40,653 nucleotides of DNA from Mycobacterium asiaticum (GCF_001668675.1 NZ_LZKQ01000037.1:1-40653), one strand, 5' to 3'; counted from the first letter of the stretch, positions 9,615 to 20,099 are shown. Notes: generated by a model not told the origin, from the sequence alone. Made by a program: numbers and translations.

Positions 9615-10211
9615 ATGGCTGGTGGTACCAAGCGGCTGCCGCGTGCTGTCCGGGAACAGCAGATGCTCGACGCCGCCGTACAGATGTTCTCGGTCAACGG
9701 TTATCACGAGACCTCGATGGACGCTATTGCCGCCGAGGCGCAGATTTCGAAGCCGATGCTGTACCTCTATTACGGCTCGAAGGAGGATCTGTTCGGTGCG
9801 TGCCTGAACCGGGAGATGAACCGGTTCATCGATGGGGTGCGCGCCGAGATCGACTTCACCCAGAGTCCGAAAGACATGCTGCGCAACACCATTGGTGGGT
9901 TCCTGCGGTACATCGACGAGAACCGGGCATCGTGGATCGTGATGTACACCCAGGCCACCAGTTCGCAGGCCTTCGCCCACACGGTTCGTGAAGGCCGCGA
10001 ACAGATCATCGACCTGGTGGCCGGTCTGGTGCGGGCCGGCACCCGCAGCCCCCGGTCGGACGCCGAAATCGAAATCATGGCAGTGGCTTTGGTGGGCGCG
10101 GGCGAGGCGGTGGCCACCCGGCTGTCCGCCGGTGACATCGGGGTCGACGCGGCGGCCGAGATGATGATCGACCTGTTCTGGGTGGGTTTGCGGGGAGTGC
10201 CCGGAAGATAG
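9615..10211 (+). CDS. TetR/AcrR family transcriptional regulator (Rv0238-like)
   Basis: A 198-residue regulator. The N-terminal TetR helix-turn-helix is clear at about residues 12-58, ending with the SKPMLYLYYGSKEDLF recognition-helix block. The remainder is the ligand-binding helical domain, with a TetR C-terminal-like region. ATG 9615 follows AAGGGAGG (9601-9608) by six bases. It sits between lpqI and the ClC gene and close to htdX-fabG4/fadA2, as Rv0238 does in M. tuberculosis. A TTAC-N6-GTAA-like dyad precedes it and recurs at fadA2 and fadE5, so an acyl-CoA-responsive repressor of fatty-acid genes is a reasonable hypothesis; the ligand is unknown. Confidence 0.9.
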   Translation: MAGGTKRLPRAVREQQMLDAAVQMFSVNGYHETSMDAIAAEAQISKPMLYLYYGSKEDLFGACLNREMNRFIDGVRAEIDFTQSPKDMLRNTIGGFLRYIDENRASWIVMYTQATSSQAFAHTVREGREQIIDLVAGLVRAGTRSPRSDAEIEIMAVALVGAGEAVATRLSAGDIGVDAAAEMMIDLFWVGLRGVPGR

Positions 10212-10244
10212 CGGTGGGCCGCCCCGACGCCGTAAGGTCGGCAG

Positions 10245-11477
10245 GTGCGGCGCAACCCCAACCTCGACTTCTTTTGCGCCGTCGTCATCGTCGGTCTGCT
10301 GGCCGGTCTGGCCGGGTTGTGCACCACACTGGTGCTGCGGTCGGTCGAACACCTCACGTACCACTACAGTTTCGGCTCGCTGCTGGCCGGTGTGACCGGC
10401 GCCAGCCCGCTGCGGCGCGCGTTGGCGCCGGCCGTGGGTGCCGCGCTGGCCGGCGTGGGCTGGTGGCTGCTGCGACGCCGGACCGAGGTGCCGCCGTTGG
10501 CCGGGACCATCGCCCGACACGAACGCATACCGCGACTGGCGTGGAGCATCGACGCCCTGCTGCAGATCGTGCTGGTCGGCTCGGGCGCATCACTGGGACG
10601 AGAAGGCGCGCCTCGCCAATTCGCTGCTGTGCTAGGCGATTTCAGCACTGGATGGCTCCGGCGGCTCTCCCCGGCCGAACGGGAGATCCTGCTCGCCAGC
10701 GCGGCCGGCGCCGGGCTGGGTGCCGTCTACGCGGTCCCGCTGGCCGGTGCCATGTTCACGCTGCGGATTCTGCTGAACACCTGGCAGCCGCGCGCGGTGG
10801 GGGCGGCGTTGATCACCTCGAGTCTGGCGGTTGCCGTCGGTTCGGCGGTCACCCATGACCGGCCCGAACTGGCCTGGCCCAGCCTGGAATCGACGTACCT
10901 GCTGACCGCGCACGGGTTGATCCTGGCGCCGGTCGCCTGCGCGGTGGGCATGGCGTTCAACCGCATCATCAGCGCGGCGCAGCCCCGACACCAAATCCGT
11001 AGCTGGCTGCTGATCCCAGCGCTGGCGGCCGCGGCGCTGACCACCGGGGTCTGTGCGCACTGGTGGCCCGAACTGCCCGGCAACGGCAAGAGCATTCTGA
11101 CCGTCAGCCTCGCCAGCGGTATGACGCTGACGGCCGCGGCGGCCATCCTGCTGCTGAAACCGCTTCTGACCGCGCTGTTTCTGCGCGCGGGCGGCGCCGG
11201 CGGGCTACTCACCCCGTCACTGGCCACCGGCGCGGCGGCCGGCTCGCTACTGGTGCTGGCGATCAACGCGGCCACCGGCACGCACCTGCATGTGCCGACG
11301 GTCTCGCTGGCCGGTGCCGCCGGGGTGCTGGCCGTCACGCAGGGTTCGCCGATCTGGGCCGCCCTGTTCGTGTGGGAGCTGGCCCGCCCGCCGATCTGGT
11401 TACTGCTGCTCTTCCTGCTCACCGCCACCGCGGCACACGCGGTGAACCGCTGGGTGCAGCGCCGGGCGAACTCATAG
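10245..11477 (+). CDS. ClC-family chloride channel/antiporter
   Basis: A 410-residue membrane protein with about ten hydrophobic helices. It has the voltage-gated chloride channel signature GSGASLGREGAPRQ at residues 112-125; Glu120 corresponds to the gating glutamate of ClC exchangers, so H+/Cl- exchange is more likely than a pure channel. The downstream GAGLGAVYAVPLAGA block is also typical. The first ion-binding motif (GSGIP) is not recognisable. The start is GTG 10245 after AAGG (10234-10237). It lies 33 bases after tetR in the same direction and overlaps the convergent htdX by six bases. In M. tuberculosis this slot holds vapBC24, so the gene is a local difference. Confidence 0.88.
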   Translation: MRRNPNLDFFCAVVIVGLLAGLAGLCTTLVLRSVEHLTYHYSFGSLLAGVTGASPLRRALAPAVGAALAGVGWWLLRRRTEVPPLAGTIARHERIPRLAWSIDALLQIVLVGSGASLGREGAPRQFAAVLGDFSTGWLRRLSPAEREILLASAAGAGLGAVYAVPLAGAMFTLRILLNTWQPRAVGAALITSSLAVAVGSAVTHDRPELAWPSLESTYLLTAHGLILAPVACAVGMAFNRIISAAQPRHQIRSWLLIPALAAAALTTGVCAHWWPELPGNGKSILTVSLASGMTLTAAAAILLLKPLLTALFLRAGGAGGLLTPSLATGAAAGSLLVLAINAATGTHLHVPTVSLAGAAGVLAVTQGSPIWAALFVWELARPPIWLLLLFLLTATAAHAVNRWVQRRANS

Positions 11478-12314
11478 CGCCCGTAGCGTCCCGGTCAGGT
11501 GCGGATACCCCTTGGCGATGTGGCGCAGCGCGATATCGAAGCCGTCGCCGACCTCGTCGACGTACAAACCAGCGCTGGCCGGCAGCACCAGCGGCTTGCC
11601 GAACCGCACCGAGTACCGCACGGCATCGGGCAATCGACCCTCGATGTTCGCCAATACCGCTGCCGCACTGAACATTCCGTGTGCGATCACGGTCGGGAAG
11701 CCGAACAGCCTGGCGGCGATCGGGTTGGTGTGAATCGGGTTGTGGTCACCGCTGACGCCGGCGTAGCGGCGGATCCGGCTCGGACTGACGCGCAGGATCG
11801 TGCTGGGCGGCGGCAGCTTGGGCTGCTTCTGTGGCGGCGGTTTGGGTTCGTCGGACAGGCTGGTGCGCTGCTGGTGCAGGAAGGTGGTCACCTGGTGCCA
11901 GGCGAGATCGTTGCCGACGTTGACGTCGGTGACGATGTCGGCCAGCAGTCCCTTGCGGTGCTCACGCAGGTTCTCCGCATGCACCTGAACGCTCACCGTG
12001 TCGGTGACGCCGATCGGCCGGTGCTGGGTGATGTGGTTCTCCATATGGATGGAACCCATTGCGGCGAAGGGGAAATCGAAGGACGTGACCAAGGACATCA
12101 CCGACGGGAAGGTCAGCGCGAACGGGTAGGTCAGCGGCACCTGGTTGCCGAAGCGCATCCCGGTGACCGCCGCGTAGGCGGCCACGTTGGACTGGTCGAT
12201 GGTCAGTTCGTCGACTGTCACCGTGCGCTTGGGCAGCTGGTCGCCGCGCGGTACCACGGGCAGCGCGCCGGCAGCCGCCCGCAGCAGATTTTTCAGGCCG
12301 CTTGGTTGGTTCAC
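11472..12314 (-). CDS. htdX: HtdX, 3-hydroxyacyl-thioester dehydratase (MaoC-like double hotdog)
   Basis: A 280-residue protein, the same length as Rv0241c HtdX. The N-terminal half is a degenerate hotdog domain. The C-terminal half carries the hydratase-2 motif YAGVSGDHNPIH (184-195) with catalytic Asp190 and His195, followed by AHGMFSA. It dehydrates (or hydrates) 3-hydroxyacyl-CoA or -ACP thioesters. A proline-rich linker (KPPPQKQPKLPPP) joins the halves. The start is GTG 12312-12314 with GAGGG upstream. It follows fabG4 by 21 bases, so reductase and dehydratase are co-transcribed, as in M. tuberculosis. Confidence 0.93.
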   Translation of the reverse strand: MNQPSGLKNLLRAAAGALPVVPRGDQLPKRTVTVDELTIDQSNVAAYAAVTGMRFGNQVPLTYPFALTFPSVMSLVTSFDFPFAAMGSIHMENHITQHRPIGVTDTVSVQVHAENLREHRKGLLADIVTDVNVGNDLAWHQVTTFLHQQRTSLSDEPKPPPQKQPKLPPPSTILRVSPSRIRRYAGVSGDHNPIHTNPIAARLFGFPTVIAHGMFSAAAVLANIEGRLPDAVRYSVRFGKPLVLPASAGLYVDEVGDGFDIALRHIAKGYPHLTGTLRAL

Positions 12315-12335
12315 TGCTTCCCTCTCACTCGATGA

Positions 12336-13700
12336 CTAGGCGCCCAGCATGGCCTGGCCGCAGACCCGCACCGTATTGCCGGTCACGGCGTTCGACGCCG
12401 GATTGGCGAAATAGGCAATGGTTTCGGCGACATCGACGGGCTGGCCGCCTTGGTACAACGAGTTGAGCCGCCGCGCCACCTCACGAGTGGCCAGCGGGAT
12501 CGCGGCGGTCATCTCCGTCTCGATGAACCCGGGGGCGACCGCGTTGATCGTGATGCCCTTCTCGGCCAGCTCCGGCGCCAGAGCCTGGGTGAGCCCGATC
12601 ATGCCGGCCTTCGTGGTGGCGTAATTCGTCTGACCGCGGTTACCCGCAATGCCGGCCATCGAGGACAGCCCGACCACCCGGCCGCCTTCGCCAATGGTCC
12701 CGTTGCTCACCAAGCCCTCGGTAAGGCGTTGCGGGGCAAGCAAGTTCACGGCCTGAACGGCGTTCCACCGATCGTCGTCCATGTTGGCCAACAACTTGTC
12801 GCGGGTGATGCCGGCGTTGTTCACCAGGACGTCGGCCCGGCCGTCGTGGTGGTCGCGCAGGTGCGCGGTGATCTTGTCCACGGCGTCCTCGGCGGTGACG
12901 TCCAGCCACAGCGGGGTGCCGCCGACGCTGCTGGCGGTCTCGGCCAGGGTGTCCCCGGCGGACTCCACGTCGATCGCCACCACGCGTGCGCCGTCGCGGG
13001 CGAACACCTCGGCGATGGTCCGGCCGATACCCCGCGCGGCGCCGGTGACGATCGCGACCTTCCCCTCCAGCGGGCGGTCCCAGTCGGCCGGCGGCGCCGC
13101 GTCCTCGGCCCCTACGTACAAGACCTGACCGTCGACGTAAGCCGACTTACCCGACAGGATGAACCGCGCGGTCGATTCCAGGCCCGTCGCGGCCGGCTTG
13201 GCGTCCGGCGCCAGGTACACCAGGTTCACCGTGGTCCCATTGCGCACTTCCTTGGCCAGGGAGCGGGTGAAACCCTCCAGCGCGCGCTGGGCAATCCGTT
13301 CGTCGGTGCTGCCGGCGGCCTCCGGGGTGGTTCCGATCACCAGCACGCGAGCGTTGTGCTTGAGGTTGCGCAGCAGCGGGTTGAAGAAGTCGTGCAACGC
13401 CTTCAGGCCGTCCGGAGCCGTGATCCCGGTGGCGTCGAAGACCAGGCCGCCGAACGAGTCGGCCCAGCGGCCACCCAGGTTGTTGCCGACCAGGTCGTAG
13501 TCGGCGTCCAGGGCGGCCCGCAGCGGCTCGACGACCCGGCCTTCGCCGCCGATCAGCAGCGATCCGGGCAGCGGCGGCTCATCGGGGCTGTAACGGCGCA
13601 GCGGCTCGGGCTGGGGGATGCCGAGTTGCTTCGCCAGGAACGAGCCGGGAGCAGAGTTGACAACCTGCGTGAACAGATCGGACGAGCGCTTGGGGGCCAC
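12336..13700 (-). CDS. fabG4: FabG4, high-molecular-weight 3-ketoacyl reductase
   Basis: A 454-residue short-chain dehydrogenase with an extra N-terminal flavodoxin-like domain (about 1-205), the hallmark of the long FabG4 type. The C-terminal Rossmann domain shows TGAARGIG (219-226), NNAG (294-297) and the catalytic Ser347, Tyr360 and Lys364, at the numbering known for M. tuberculosis FabG4. It reduces 3-ketoacyl-CoA/ACP, with NADH preference reported for this family. The start is GTG 13698-13700. It is divergent from fadA2 across a 145-base gap holding a dyad operator candidate, and it heads the fabG4-htdX operon. Confidence 0.95.
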   Translation of the reverse strand: MAPKRSSDLFTQVVNSAPGSFLAKQLGIPQPEPLRRYSPDEPPLPGSLLIGGEGRVVEPLRAALDADYDLVGNNLGGRWADSFGGLVFDATGITAPDGLKALHDFFNPLLRNLKHNARVLVIGTTPEAAGSTDERIAQRALEGFTRSLAKEVRNGTTVNLVYLAPDAKPAATGLESTARFILSGKSAYVDGQVLYVGAEDAAPPADWDRPLEGKVAIVTGAARGIGRTIAEVFARDGARVVAIDVESAGDTLAETASSVGGTPLWLDVTAEDAVDKITAHLRDHHDGRADVLVNNAGITRDKLLANMDDDRWNAVQAVNLLAPQRLTEGLVSNGTIGEGGRVVGLSSMAGIAGNRGQTNYATTKAGMIGLTQALAPELAEKGITINAVAPGFIETEMTAAIPLATREVARRLNSLYQGGQPVDVAETIAYFANPASNAVTGNTVRVCGQAMLGA

Positions 13701-13756
13701 TGATCCTGCCTTCCATGTCGAGCGGGCCGGGTATAGGCACCGTATCCGGGGACGAA

Positions 13757-13772
13757 CTTACTTCAGAGTAAG
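13757..13772. promoter_or_regulatory. Operator dyad CTTACT-N4-AGTAAG in the fabG4/fadA2 gap
   Basis: A 16-base inverted repeat with six-base perfect arms. It overlaps a possible fadA2 -35 box (TTACTT 13758-13763), with a -10-like TAGTAT at 13782-13787, spacer 18. Its TTAC-N6-GTAA core recurs upstream of tetR and twice upstream of fadE5. A regulator bound here could control both divergent genes. Confidence 0.6.
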
Positions 13773-13845
13773 AACAGTGGGTAGTATTGCCGTCATCGCG
13801 GGTACCCCAAAATGACCCTCACAACTGACTAGCGGAGACAAAAAC

Positions 13846-15192
13846 GTGGCCCCTGCAAGCTCTGAGCCGAAGACCAAAGCTTCTCAGAAGAGTTCCCCGG
13901 GCCGGCGGCGGGTCGCCGTGCTTGGCGGCAACCGGATCCCGTTCGGCCGGTCCGACCGAGCCTATGCCGACGCGTCCAACCAGGACATGTTCACCGCCGC
14001 GCTGAAAGGCCTGGTTGACAGGTTCGGGCTGGCCGGGGAACGGCTGGACGCAGTGGTCGGCGGTGCCGTGCTCAAACACAGCCGCGACTTCAACCTGATC
14101 CGGGAATGCGTCCTGGGCTCCGAACTCTCGTCCTACACGCCGGCATTCGACCTGCAGCAGGCTTGTGGCACCGGGCTGCAGGCGGCCATCTCGGCGGCCG
14201 ACGGCATCGCCGCGGGACGCTACGAGGTGGCCGCCGCCGGTGGCGTGGACACCACGTCGGATGCGCCGATCGGGCTCGGCGAAGACTTGCGCCGCACCCT
14301 GCTGAAGGTGCGCCGGTCCAAGTCGAACCTGGAGCGGGCGAAGCTGCTGGGCGCCCTCCCCGCCAACCTCGGGCTCGACCTGCCCGCCAATTCCGAGCCC
14401 CGCACCGGCCTGTCGATGGGCGAGCACGCCGCGATCACCGCCAAGGAACTCGGGATCAAGCGCGTCGATCAGGACGAGCTGGCCGTGGCGAGCCACCGCA
14501 ACATGGCCGCCGCCTACGACCGAGGCTTCTTCGACGACCTCGTCACCCCGTTCCTCGGCCTCTACCGCGACGACAACCTGCGTCCCGACGCCACGGTGGA
14601 GAAGCTGGCCAAGCTGAAGCCGGTCTTCGGCGTCAAGAACGGCGACGCGACCATGACGGCGGGCAATTCGACGCCGCTGACCGACGGCGCCTCAGTGGCG
14701 CTGCTTTCCACCGAAGAGTGGGCGTCGGCGCACTCGCTGTCACCGTTGGCCTACTTCGTCGACGCCGAGACCGCCGCGGTGGACTACGTGAACGGCAGCG
14801 ACGGGCTGTTGATGGCGCCGACGTACGCCGTTCCGCGGCTTTTGGCCCGCAACGGCTTGACGCTGCAGGATTTCGACTTCTACGAGATCCACGAGGCGTT
14901 CGCCTCGGTGGTCCTGGCCCACCTGCAGGCTTGGGAATCCGAGGAGTACTGCAAGGAGCGGCTGGGCTTGGACGCCGCTCTGGGTGCCATCGACCGGTCC
15001 AAGCTCAATGTCAACGGATCGTCGCTGGCAGCGGGGCATCCGTTCGCTGCCACCGGCGGACGTATCCTCGCCCAGGCTGCCAAACAGCTTGCCGAAAAGA
15101 AGCGCGAGGCCAAGGGTTCGGGCACGGTGCGGGCGCTGATCTCGATCTGCGCCGCCGGCGGCCAAGGCGTGGCGGCGATCCTCGAGGCCTGA
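13846..15192 (+). CDS. fadA2: FadA2, acetyl-CoA acyltransferase (thiolase)
   Basis: A 448-residue thiolase. The acyl-accepting Cys107 lies in QQACGTG. The C-terminal half has the second set of catalytic motifs: EIHEAF, the GHPFAATGGR histidine block, and the last cysteine in CAAGGQG. The enzyme cleaves 3-ketoacyl-CoA with CoA in beta-oxidation, or runs the reverse condensation. The start is GTG 13846 with GCGGAG a few bases upstream. An N-terminal lysine/serine-rich leader of about 20 residues precedes the fold. The operator dyad at 13757-13772 lies in its promoter region. The arrangement fabG4 / fadA2 / fadE5 is the same as Rv0242c-Rv0244c. Confidence 0.95.
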   Translation: MAPASSEPKTKASQKSSPGRRRVAVLGGNRIPFGRSDRAYADASNQDMFTAALKGLVDRFGLAGERLDAVVGGAVLKHSRDFNLIRECVLGSELSSYTPAFDLQQACGTGLQAAISAADGIAAGRYEVAAAGGVDTTSDAPIGLGEDLRRTLLKVRRSKSNLERAKLLGALPANLGLDLPANSEPRTGLSMGEHAAITAKELGIKRVDQDELAVASHRNMAAAYDRGFFDDLVTPFLGLYRDDNLRPDATVEKLAKLKPVFGVKNGDATMTAGNSTPLTDGASVALLSTEEWASAHSLSPLAYFVDAETAAVDYVNGSDGLLMAPTYAVPRLLARNGLTLQDFDFYEIHEAFASVVLAHLQAWESEEYCKERLGLDAALGAIDRSKLNVNGSSLAAGHPFAATGGRILAQAAKQLAEKKREAKGSGTVRALISICAAGGQGVAAILEA

Positions 15193-15232
15193 CCGGCCGG
15201 ATCAAATCAGTCGAGAGAATTTTCAATCGGGT

Positions 15233-15258
15233 GGTTATTCGAGGGAGCATCTGGGTAC
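15233..15258 (+). promoter_or_regulatory. SigF-type promoter of the small RNA
   Basis: GGTTAT at 15233-15238 and GGGTAC at 15253-15258 match the mycobacterial SigF pattern GGTTT-N15-GGGTA (15 bases between GGTTA and GGGTA). Transcription would start near 15265, pointing into the region that ends at the 15369-15405 terminator. In M. tuberculosis the F6 RNA in this same gap is SigF-dependent. Confidence 0.7.
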
Positions 15259-15264
15259 TCGCTA

Positions 15265-15405
15265 GTCCGGATAGCCCCGTGTTGGTGTCTGACCCCCCGA
15301 CCCCGACGGCAACGCGGGGCAATCCCTAGATCGACCGCCGGTCAGCGGAGACGGGCGTACGAGAAAGGCCGCCGCTGGAGTGAGGGGATCCAGCGGCGGT
15401 CTTTT
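15265..15405 (+). ncRNA. F6-like (ncRv10243-type) small RNA
   Basis: This stretch between fadA2 and fadE5 has a SigF-like promoter just upstream and ends in a strong hairpin with a T tract. It contains no credible ORF. It carries C-rich single-strand candidates (a run of six Cs, then CCCC) typical of mycobacterial regulatory RNAs. In M. tuberculosis the F6 small RNA lies in exactly this intergenic position and is SigF-controlled. The 5' end is inferred from the promoter, and processed shorter forms are possible. Identity with F6 rests on position and promoter, not on an alignment. Confidence 0.7.
15369..15405 (+). terminator. Intrinsic terminator of the F6-like RNA
   Basis: Eleven-base perfect arms (CCGCCGCTGGA 15369-15379 and its complement 15389-15399) enclose a nine-base loop and are followed by TCTTTT. 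This ends the small RNA and may also stop fadA2 read-through. Confidence 0.85.
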
Positions 15406-15523
15406 GCATGTCGGGGTTATGCCACTGGCGTGCGCCGTTCGGGCGTCGCGGGCGCAGTGGGCGTCGTTATCGAGACGGAAACGTCGCACACGTCCCGCGG
15501 CGTGTCGAGTACAAATCTTCAGT

Positions 15524-15551
15524 GTCGAGGGCCCAAGGTCGAGGGCCCAAG
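15524..15551. repeat. Perfect tandem 14-base duplication
   Basis: GTCGAGGGCCCAAG occurs twice head to tail at 15524-15537 and 15538-15551, just before the fadE5-side terminator. It is non-coding and looks like a recent slippage event. Confidence 0.85.
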
Positions 15552-15553
15552 TA

Positions 15554-15591
15554 AAAAATCCCCCGCCTCCAACAGGAAGCGGGGGATTTTT
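15554..15591 (-). terminator. Bidirectional intrinsic terminator between fadA2 and fadE5
   Basis: Thirteen-base perfect arms, AAAAATCCCCCGC (15554-15566) and its complement (15579-15591), surround a 12-base loop. An A tract on one side and a T tract on the other let it act in both directions. It starts ten bases after the fadE5 stop. Confidence 0.92.
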
Positions 15592-15601
15592 GTGCTGATC
15601 T

Positions 15602-17437
15602 TTAGAAGGCAGCCTCGTCGAGCTCCATGATCTCGTTGTCCAGCGTCTCGATCACCTCGCGGGTGCTGGTCAGCAACGGCAGGAAGTTCTTCGCGAAGAA
15701 CGACGCCACCGCGATCTTGCCCTCGTAGAAGGACCGCTCGGCACCGGTGGCACCGGCATCCAGCGCCTCGATGGCCACGGCGGCCTGACGCTGCAGCAAC
15801 CAGCCGATGACCAGGTCGCCGACGCTCATCAGGAACCGCACCGAGCCCAGGCCGACCTTGTAGAGGCTGGTGACATCTTCCTGGGCGGCCATCAGGTAGC
15901 CGGTCAGGCTCGCAGCCATCGCCTGGACGTCGGTCAACGCCTTGCTCAGCAGCGCGCGCTCGCTCTTCAGCCGCCCGTTGCCGGACTCGCTGTCGACGAA
16001 CTGCTGGATCTCGTTGGACACGTGAGCCAGCGCTACACCCTTGTCGCGGACGATCTTGCGGAAGAAGAAGTCCTGCGCCTGGATGGCGGTGGTGCCTTCG
16101 TACAACGAGTCGATCTTGGCGTCCCGGATGTACTGCTCGATCGGGTAGTCCTGCAGGAAGCCGGACCCACCGAAGGTCTGCAGGCTTTCGGTGAGCTTGG
16201 CGTAAGCCTGCTCTGAGCCGACACCCTTGACGATCGGCAGCAACAGGTCGTTGATCCTGGCGGCCAGCCCCGCGTCCACGCCGTGCACCGTCTCCGCGAC
16301 CGCCGCGTCCTGGAAGGTCGCGGTGAACAGGTAGAGAGCACGCAGGCCCTCCGCGTACGCCTTCTGGGTCATCAGCGACCGGCGGACGTCGGGGTGGTGC
16401 GTGATCGTCACCCGCGGCGCGGTCTTGTCGGTCATCTGGGTGAGGTCGGCACCCTGAATGCGGGACTTGGCGTATTCCAGCGCGTTGAGGTAGCCGGTCG
16501 AGAGCGTGGCGATGGCCTTGGTGCCGACCATCATGCGGGCCTGCTCGATGACCTCGAACATCTGCGCGATGCCGTCGTGCACCTCGCCGACCAGCCAACC
16601 CTTGGCGGGCACGCCGTGCTGGCCCAGGGACAGCTCACAGGTCGCCGAGACCTTCAGGCCCATCTTGTGCTCGACGTTGGTGACGAAGACGCCGTTGCGC
16701 TCGCCCAGCTCGCCGGTCTCGGGGTCGAAGTGGAACTTCGGCACGAAGAACAGCGACAGACCCTTGGTGCCCGGGCCGGCGCCCTCGGGGCGGGCCAGGA
16801 CCAGGTGGAAGATGTTCTCGAACAGGTCACCGGAGTCACCCGAGGTGATGAATCGCTTCACCCCGTCGATGTGCCAGGTGCCGTCCTCTTGCTGGACGGC
16901 CTTGGTGCGCCCGGCGCCGACGTCCGAACCGGCGTCCGGCTCGGTGAGCACCATGGTCGAACCCCAGCCGCGCTCGGCGGCCAGAACGGCCCACTTCTTC
17001 TGCTCCTCGGTACCGAGGTGGTACAGGATCTGGGCGAAACCGGCACCGCCGGCGTACATCCACACCGCCGGGTTGGCGCCCAGCAGGTGCTCGTGCAGCG
17101 CCCACATCAGCGCGCGCGGCATCGGCATGCCGCCGAGTTCCTCGTCCAGGCCGGCCTTGTCCCAGCCGGCCTCGATGACCGCGTTGACGGACTTCTTGAA
17201 CGACTCGGGCAGGGTCACCTCGTGCTTGGCGGGGTCGAACACCGGCGGGTTGCGGTCGCCGTCGACGAACGAGGCGGCAACGGGACCCTCGGACAACCGG
17301 CTGATCTCGGCCAACATCTCGCGGGCAGTGTCGACGTCCAGTTCGCTGAAATCGCCTTGACCTAATGCCTTGTCAACGCCCAGTACCTCGAAAAGATTGA
17401 ATTCCTGGTCGCGGACGTTGCTTTTGTAGTGGCTCAC
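15602..17437 (-). CDS. fadE5: FadE5, acyl-CoA dehydrogenase
   Basis: A 611-residue flavoprotein of the large acyl-CoA dehydrogenase class. Visible features are the [13 protein letters not shown] flavin-binding block (162-174), the ITSGDSG segment and the catalytic Glu447 in [11 protein letters not shown], the same residue number reported for M. tuberculosis FadE5. It performs the first, FAD-dependent alpha,beta-dehydrogenation of fatty acyl-CoAs with broad chain-length use. The start is GTG 17435-17437, preceded by AGGAGG. It is convergent with fadA2 and the small RNA. Its promoter region carries two copies of the TTAC-N6-GTAA dyad, so it probably shares a regulator with fabG4/fadA2. Confidence 0.95.
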   Translation of the reverse strand: MSHYKSNVRDQEFNLFEVLGVDKALGQGDFSELDVDTAREMLAEISRLSEGPVAASFVDGDRNPPVFDPAKHEVTLPESFKKSVNAVIEAGWDKAGLDEELGGMPMPRALMWALHEHLLGANPAVWMYAGGAGFAQILYHLGTEEQKKWAVLAAERGWGSTMVLTEPDAGSDVGAGRTKAVQQEDGTWHIDGVKRFITSGDSGDLFENIFHLVLARPEGAGPGTKGLSLFFVPKFHFDPETGELGERNGVFVTNVEHKMGLKVSATCELSLGQHGVPAKGWLVGEVHDGIAQMFEVIEQARMMVGTKAIATLSTGYLNALEYAKSRIQGADLTQMTDKTAPRVTITHHPDVRRSLMTQKAYAEGLRALYLFTATFQDAAVAETVHGVDAGLAARINDLLLPIVKGVGSEQAYAKLTESLQTFGGSGFLQDYPIEQYIRDAKIDSLYEGTTAIQAQDFFFRKIVRDKGVALAHVSNEIQQFVDSESGNGRLKSERALLSKALTDVQAMAASLTGYLMAAQEDVTSLYKVGLGSVRFLMSVGDLVIGWLLQRQAAVAIEALDAGATGAERSFYEGKIAVASFFAKNFLPLLTSTREVIETLDNEIMELDEAAF

Positions 17438-17488
17438 TTAGGGTCCTCCTCATTGAGAATGCCACTTGTGGTTGGGTACTAGGGCTAA

Positions 17489-17504
17489 GTTACCCACCAG
17501 TAAC
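17489..17504. promoter_or_regulatory. fadE5 operator site 1, GTTAC-N6-GTAAC
   Basis: An inverted repeat with five-base perfect arms around CCACCA. It lies immediately downstream of the predicted fadE5 -10 box, across the expected transcription start, a typical repressor position. Confidence 0.55.
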
Positions 17505-17512
17505 ACAGTTAA

Positions 17513-17540
17513 AATATACCGATCGGTAACTTCAACGCAA
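17513..17540 (-). promoter_or_regulatory. fadE5 promoter with operator site 2 inside
   Basis: Read on the minus strand: TTGCGT (17540-17535), a 16-base spacer, TATATT (17518-17513), a good SigA-like promoter. The spacer/-10 boundary contains the perfect 12-base palindrome TACCGATCGGTA (17517-17528), which also reads as TTAC-CGATCG-GTAT. A bound regulator would cover the -10 box. Confidence 0.65.
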
Positions 17541-17651
17541 GCGAGTGTGAGCTATATTTCACTGGCTAACTAACCAACTGGTTGGGATGGCGGTCACACC
17601 AGTCCCAAAACACCACCTCACCTGCGGCGATGACCTACTCCGAGGAGCGAT

Positions 17652-19323
<1,672 letters not shown>

Positions 19324-19352
19324 ACCCCTCGGGTACCCGCAACGGTTGGTGC

Positions 19353-20099
19353 TTACCGCCGGAAAAGCTTGTTACCCAGCCACACGATCGGGTCGTACTT
19401 ACGGTCCGCGACCCGCTCTTTCATCGGGATCAGCGCGTTGTCGGTGATCTTGATGTTCTCCGGGCACACCTCGGTGCAGCACTTGGTGATGTTGCAGTAG
19501 CCCAGGCCGTGCTCCTCCTGCGCCTGGTCGCGCCGGTCCAGAGTGTCCAGTGGGTGCATCTCCAGCTCAGCGATCCGCATCAGGTATCGCGGCCCGGCGA
19601 ACGCCTGCTTGTTCTCCTCGTGGTCACGGATGACGTGGCAGACGTTCTGACACAGGAAGCACTCGATGCACTTGCGGAACTCCTGCGACCGCTGCACGTC
19701 GACCTGCGCCATCCGGTACTCACCCGGCTGCAGCTCCTTCGGCGGGGCGAAGGACGGGATCTCGCGTGCCTTCTCGTAGTTGAAGGACACGTCGGTCACC
19801 AGGTCGCGGATCACGGGGAACGTACGGATCGGGGTGACGGTGACGACCTCGTTCTCCTCGAACGTCGACATCCGGGTCATGCACATCAGCCGTGGCTTGC
19901 CGTTGATCTCCGCCGAGCAGGATCCGCACTTGCCCGCCTTGCAGTTCCAGCGCACGGCGAGGTCCGGTGTCTGGGTCTGCTGCAGACGGTGGATGACGTC
20001 GAGCACCACCTCGCCCTCGTTGACCTCGACGGTGAATTCCTCGAGCGCACCGCCGGTGTCGTCGCCGCGCCAGACCCGCATGCTCGCGTTGTAACCCAT
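19353..20099 (-). CDS. sdhB: Succinate dehydrogenase (Sdh1) iron-sulfur subunit
   Basis: A 248-residue iron-sulfur protein (Rv0247c-like). The [2Fe-2S] ligands are Cys53, Cys58, Cys61 and Cys73. The ferredoxin-type half has C144-x2-C147-x2-C150-x3-C154 and Cys202, Cys207/208 and Cys212, for the [4Fe-4S] and [3Fe-4S] clusters. It carries electrons from the flavin of SdhA to the membrane anchor and quinone. The sdhA stop and this ATG overlap by one base (TAATG), so translation is coupled. Sdh1 is one of two mycobacterial succinate dehydrogenases. Confidence 0.95.
   Translation of the reverse strand: MGYNASMRVWRGDDTGGALEEFTVEVNEGEVVLDVIHRLQQTQTPDLAVRWNCKAGKCGSCSAEINGKPRLMCMTRMSTFEENEVVTVTPIRTFPVIRDLVTDVSFNYEKAREIPSFAPPKELQPGEYRMAQVDVQRSQEFRKCIECFLCQNVCHVIRDHEENKQAFAGPRYLMRIAELEMHPLDTLDRRDQAQEEHGLGYCNITKCCTEVCPENIKITDNALIPMKERVADRKYDPIVWLGNKLFRR

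Noticed and set aside
12450..13703. 417-residue plus-strand frame opposite fabG4
   Set aside because: Arg/Gly/His/Val-rich shadow; FabG4 catalytic residues are intact on the minus strand.
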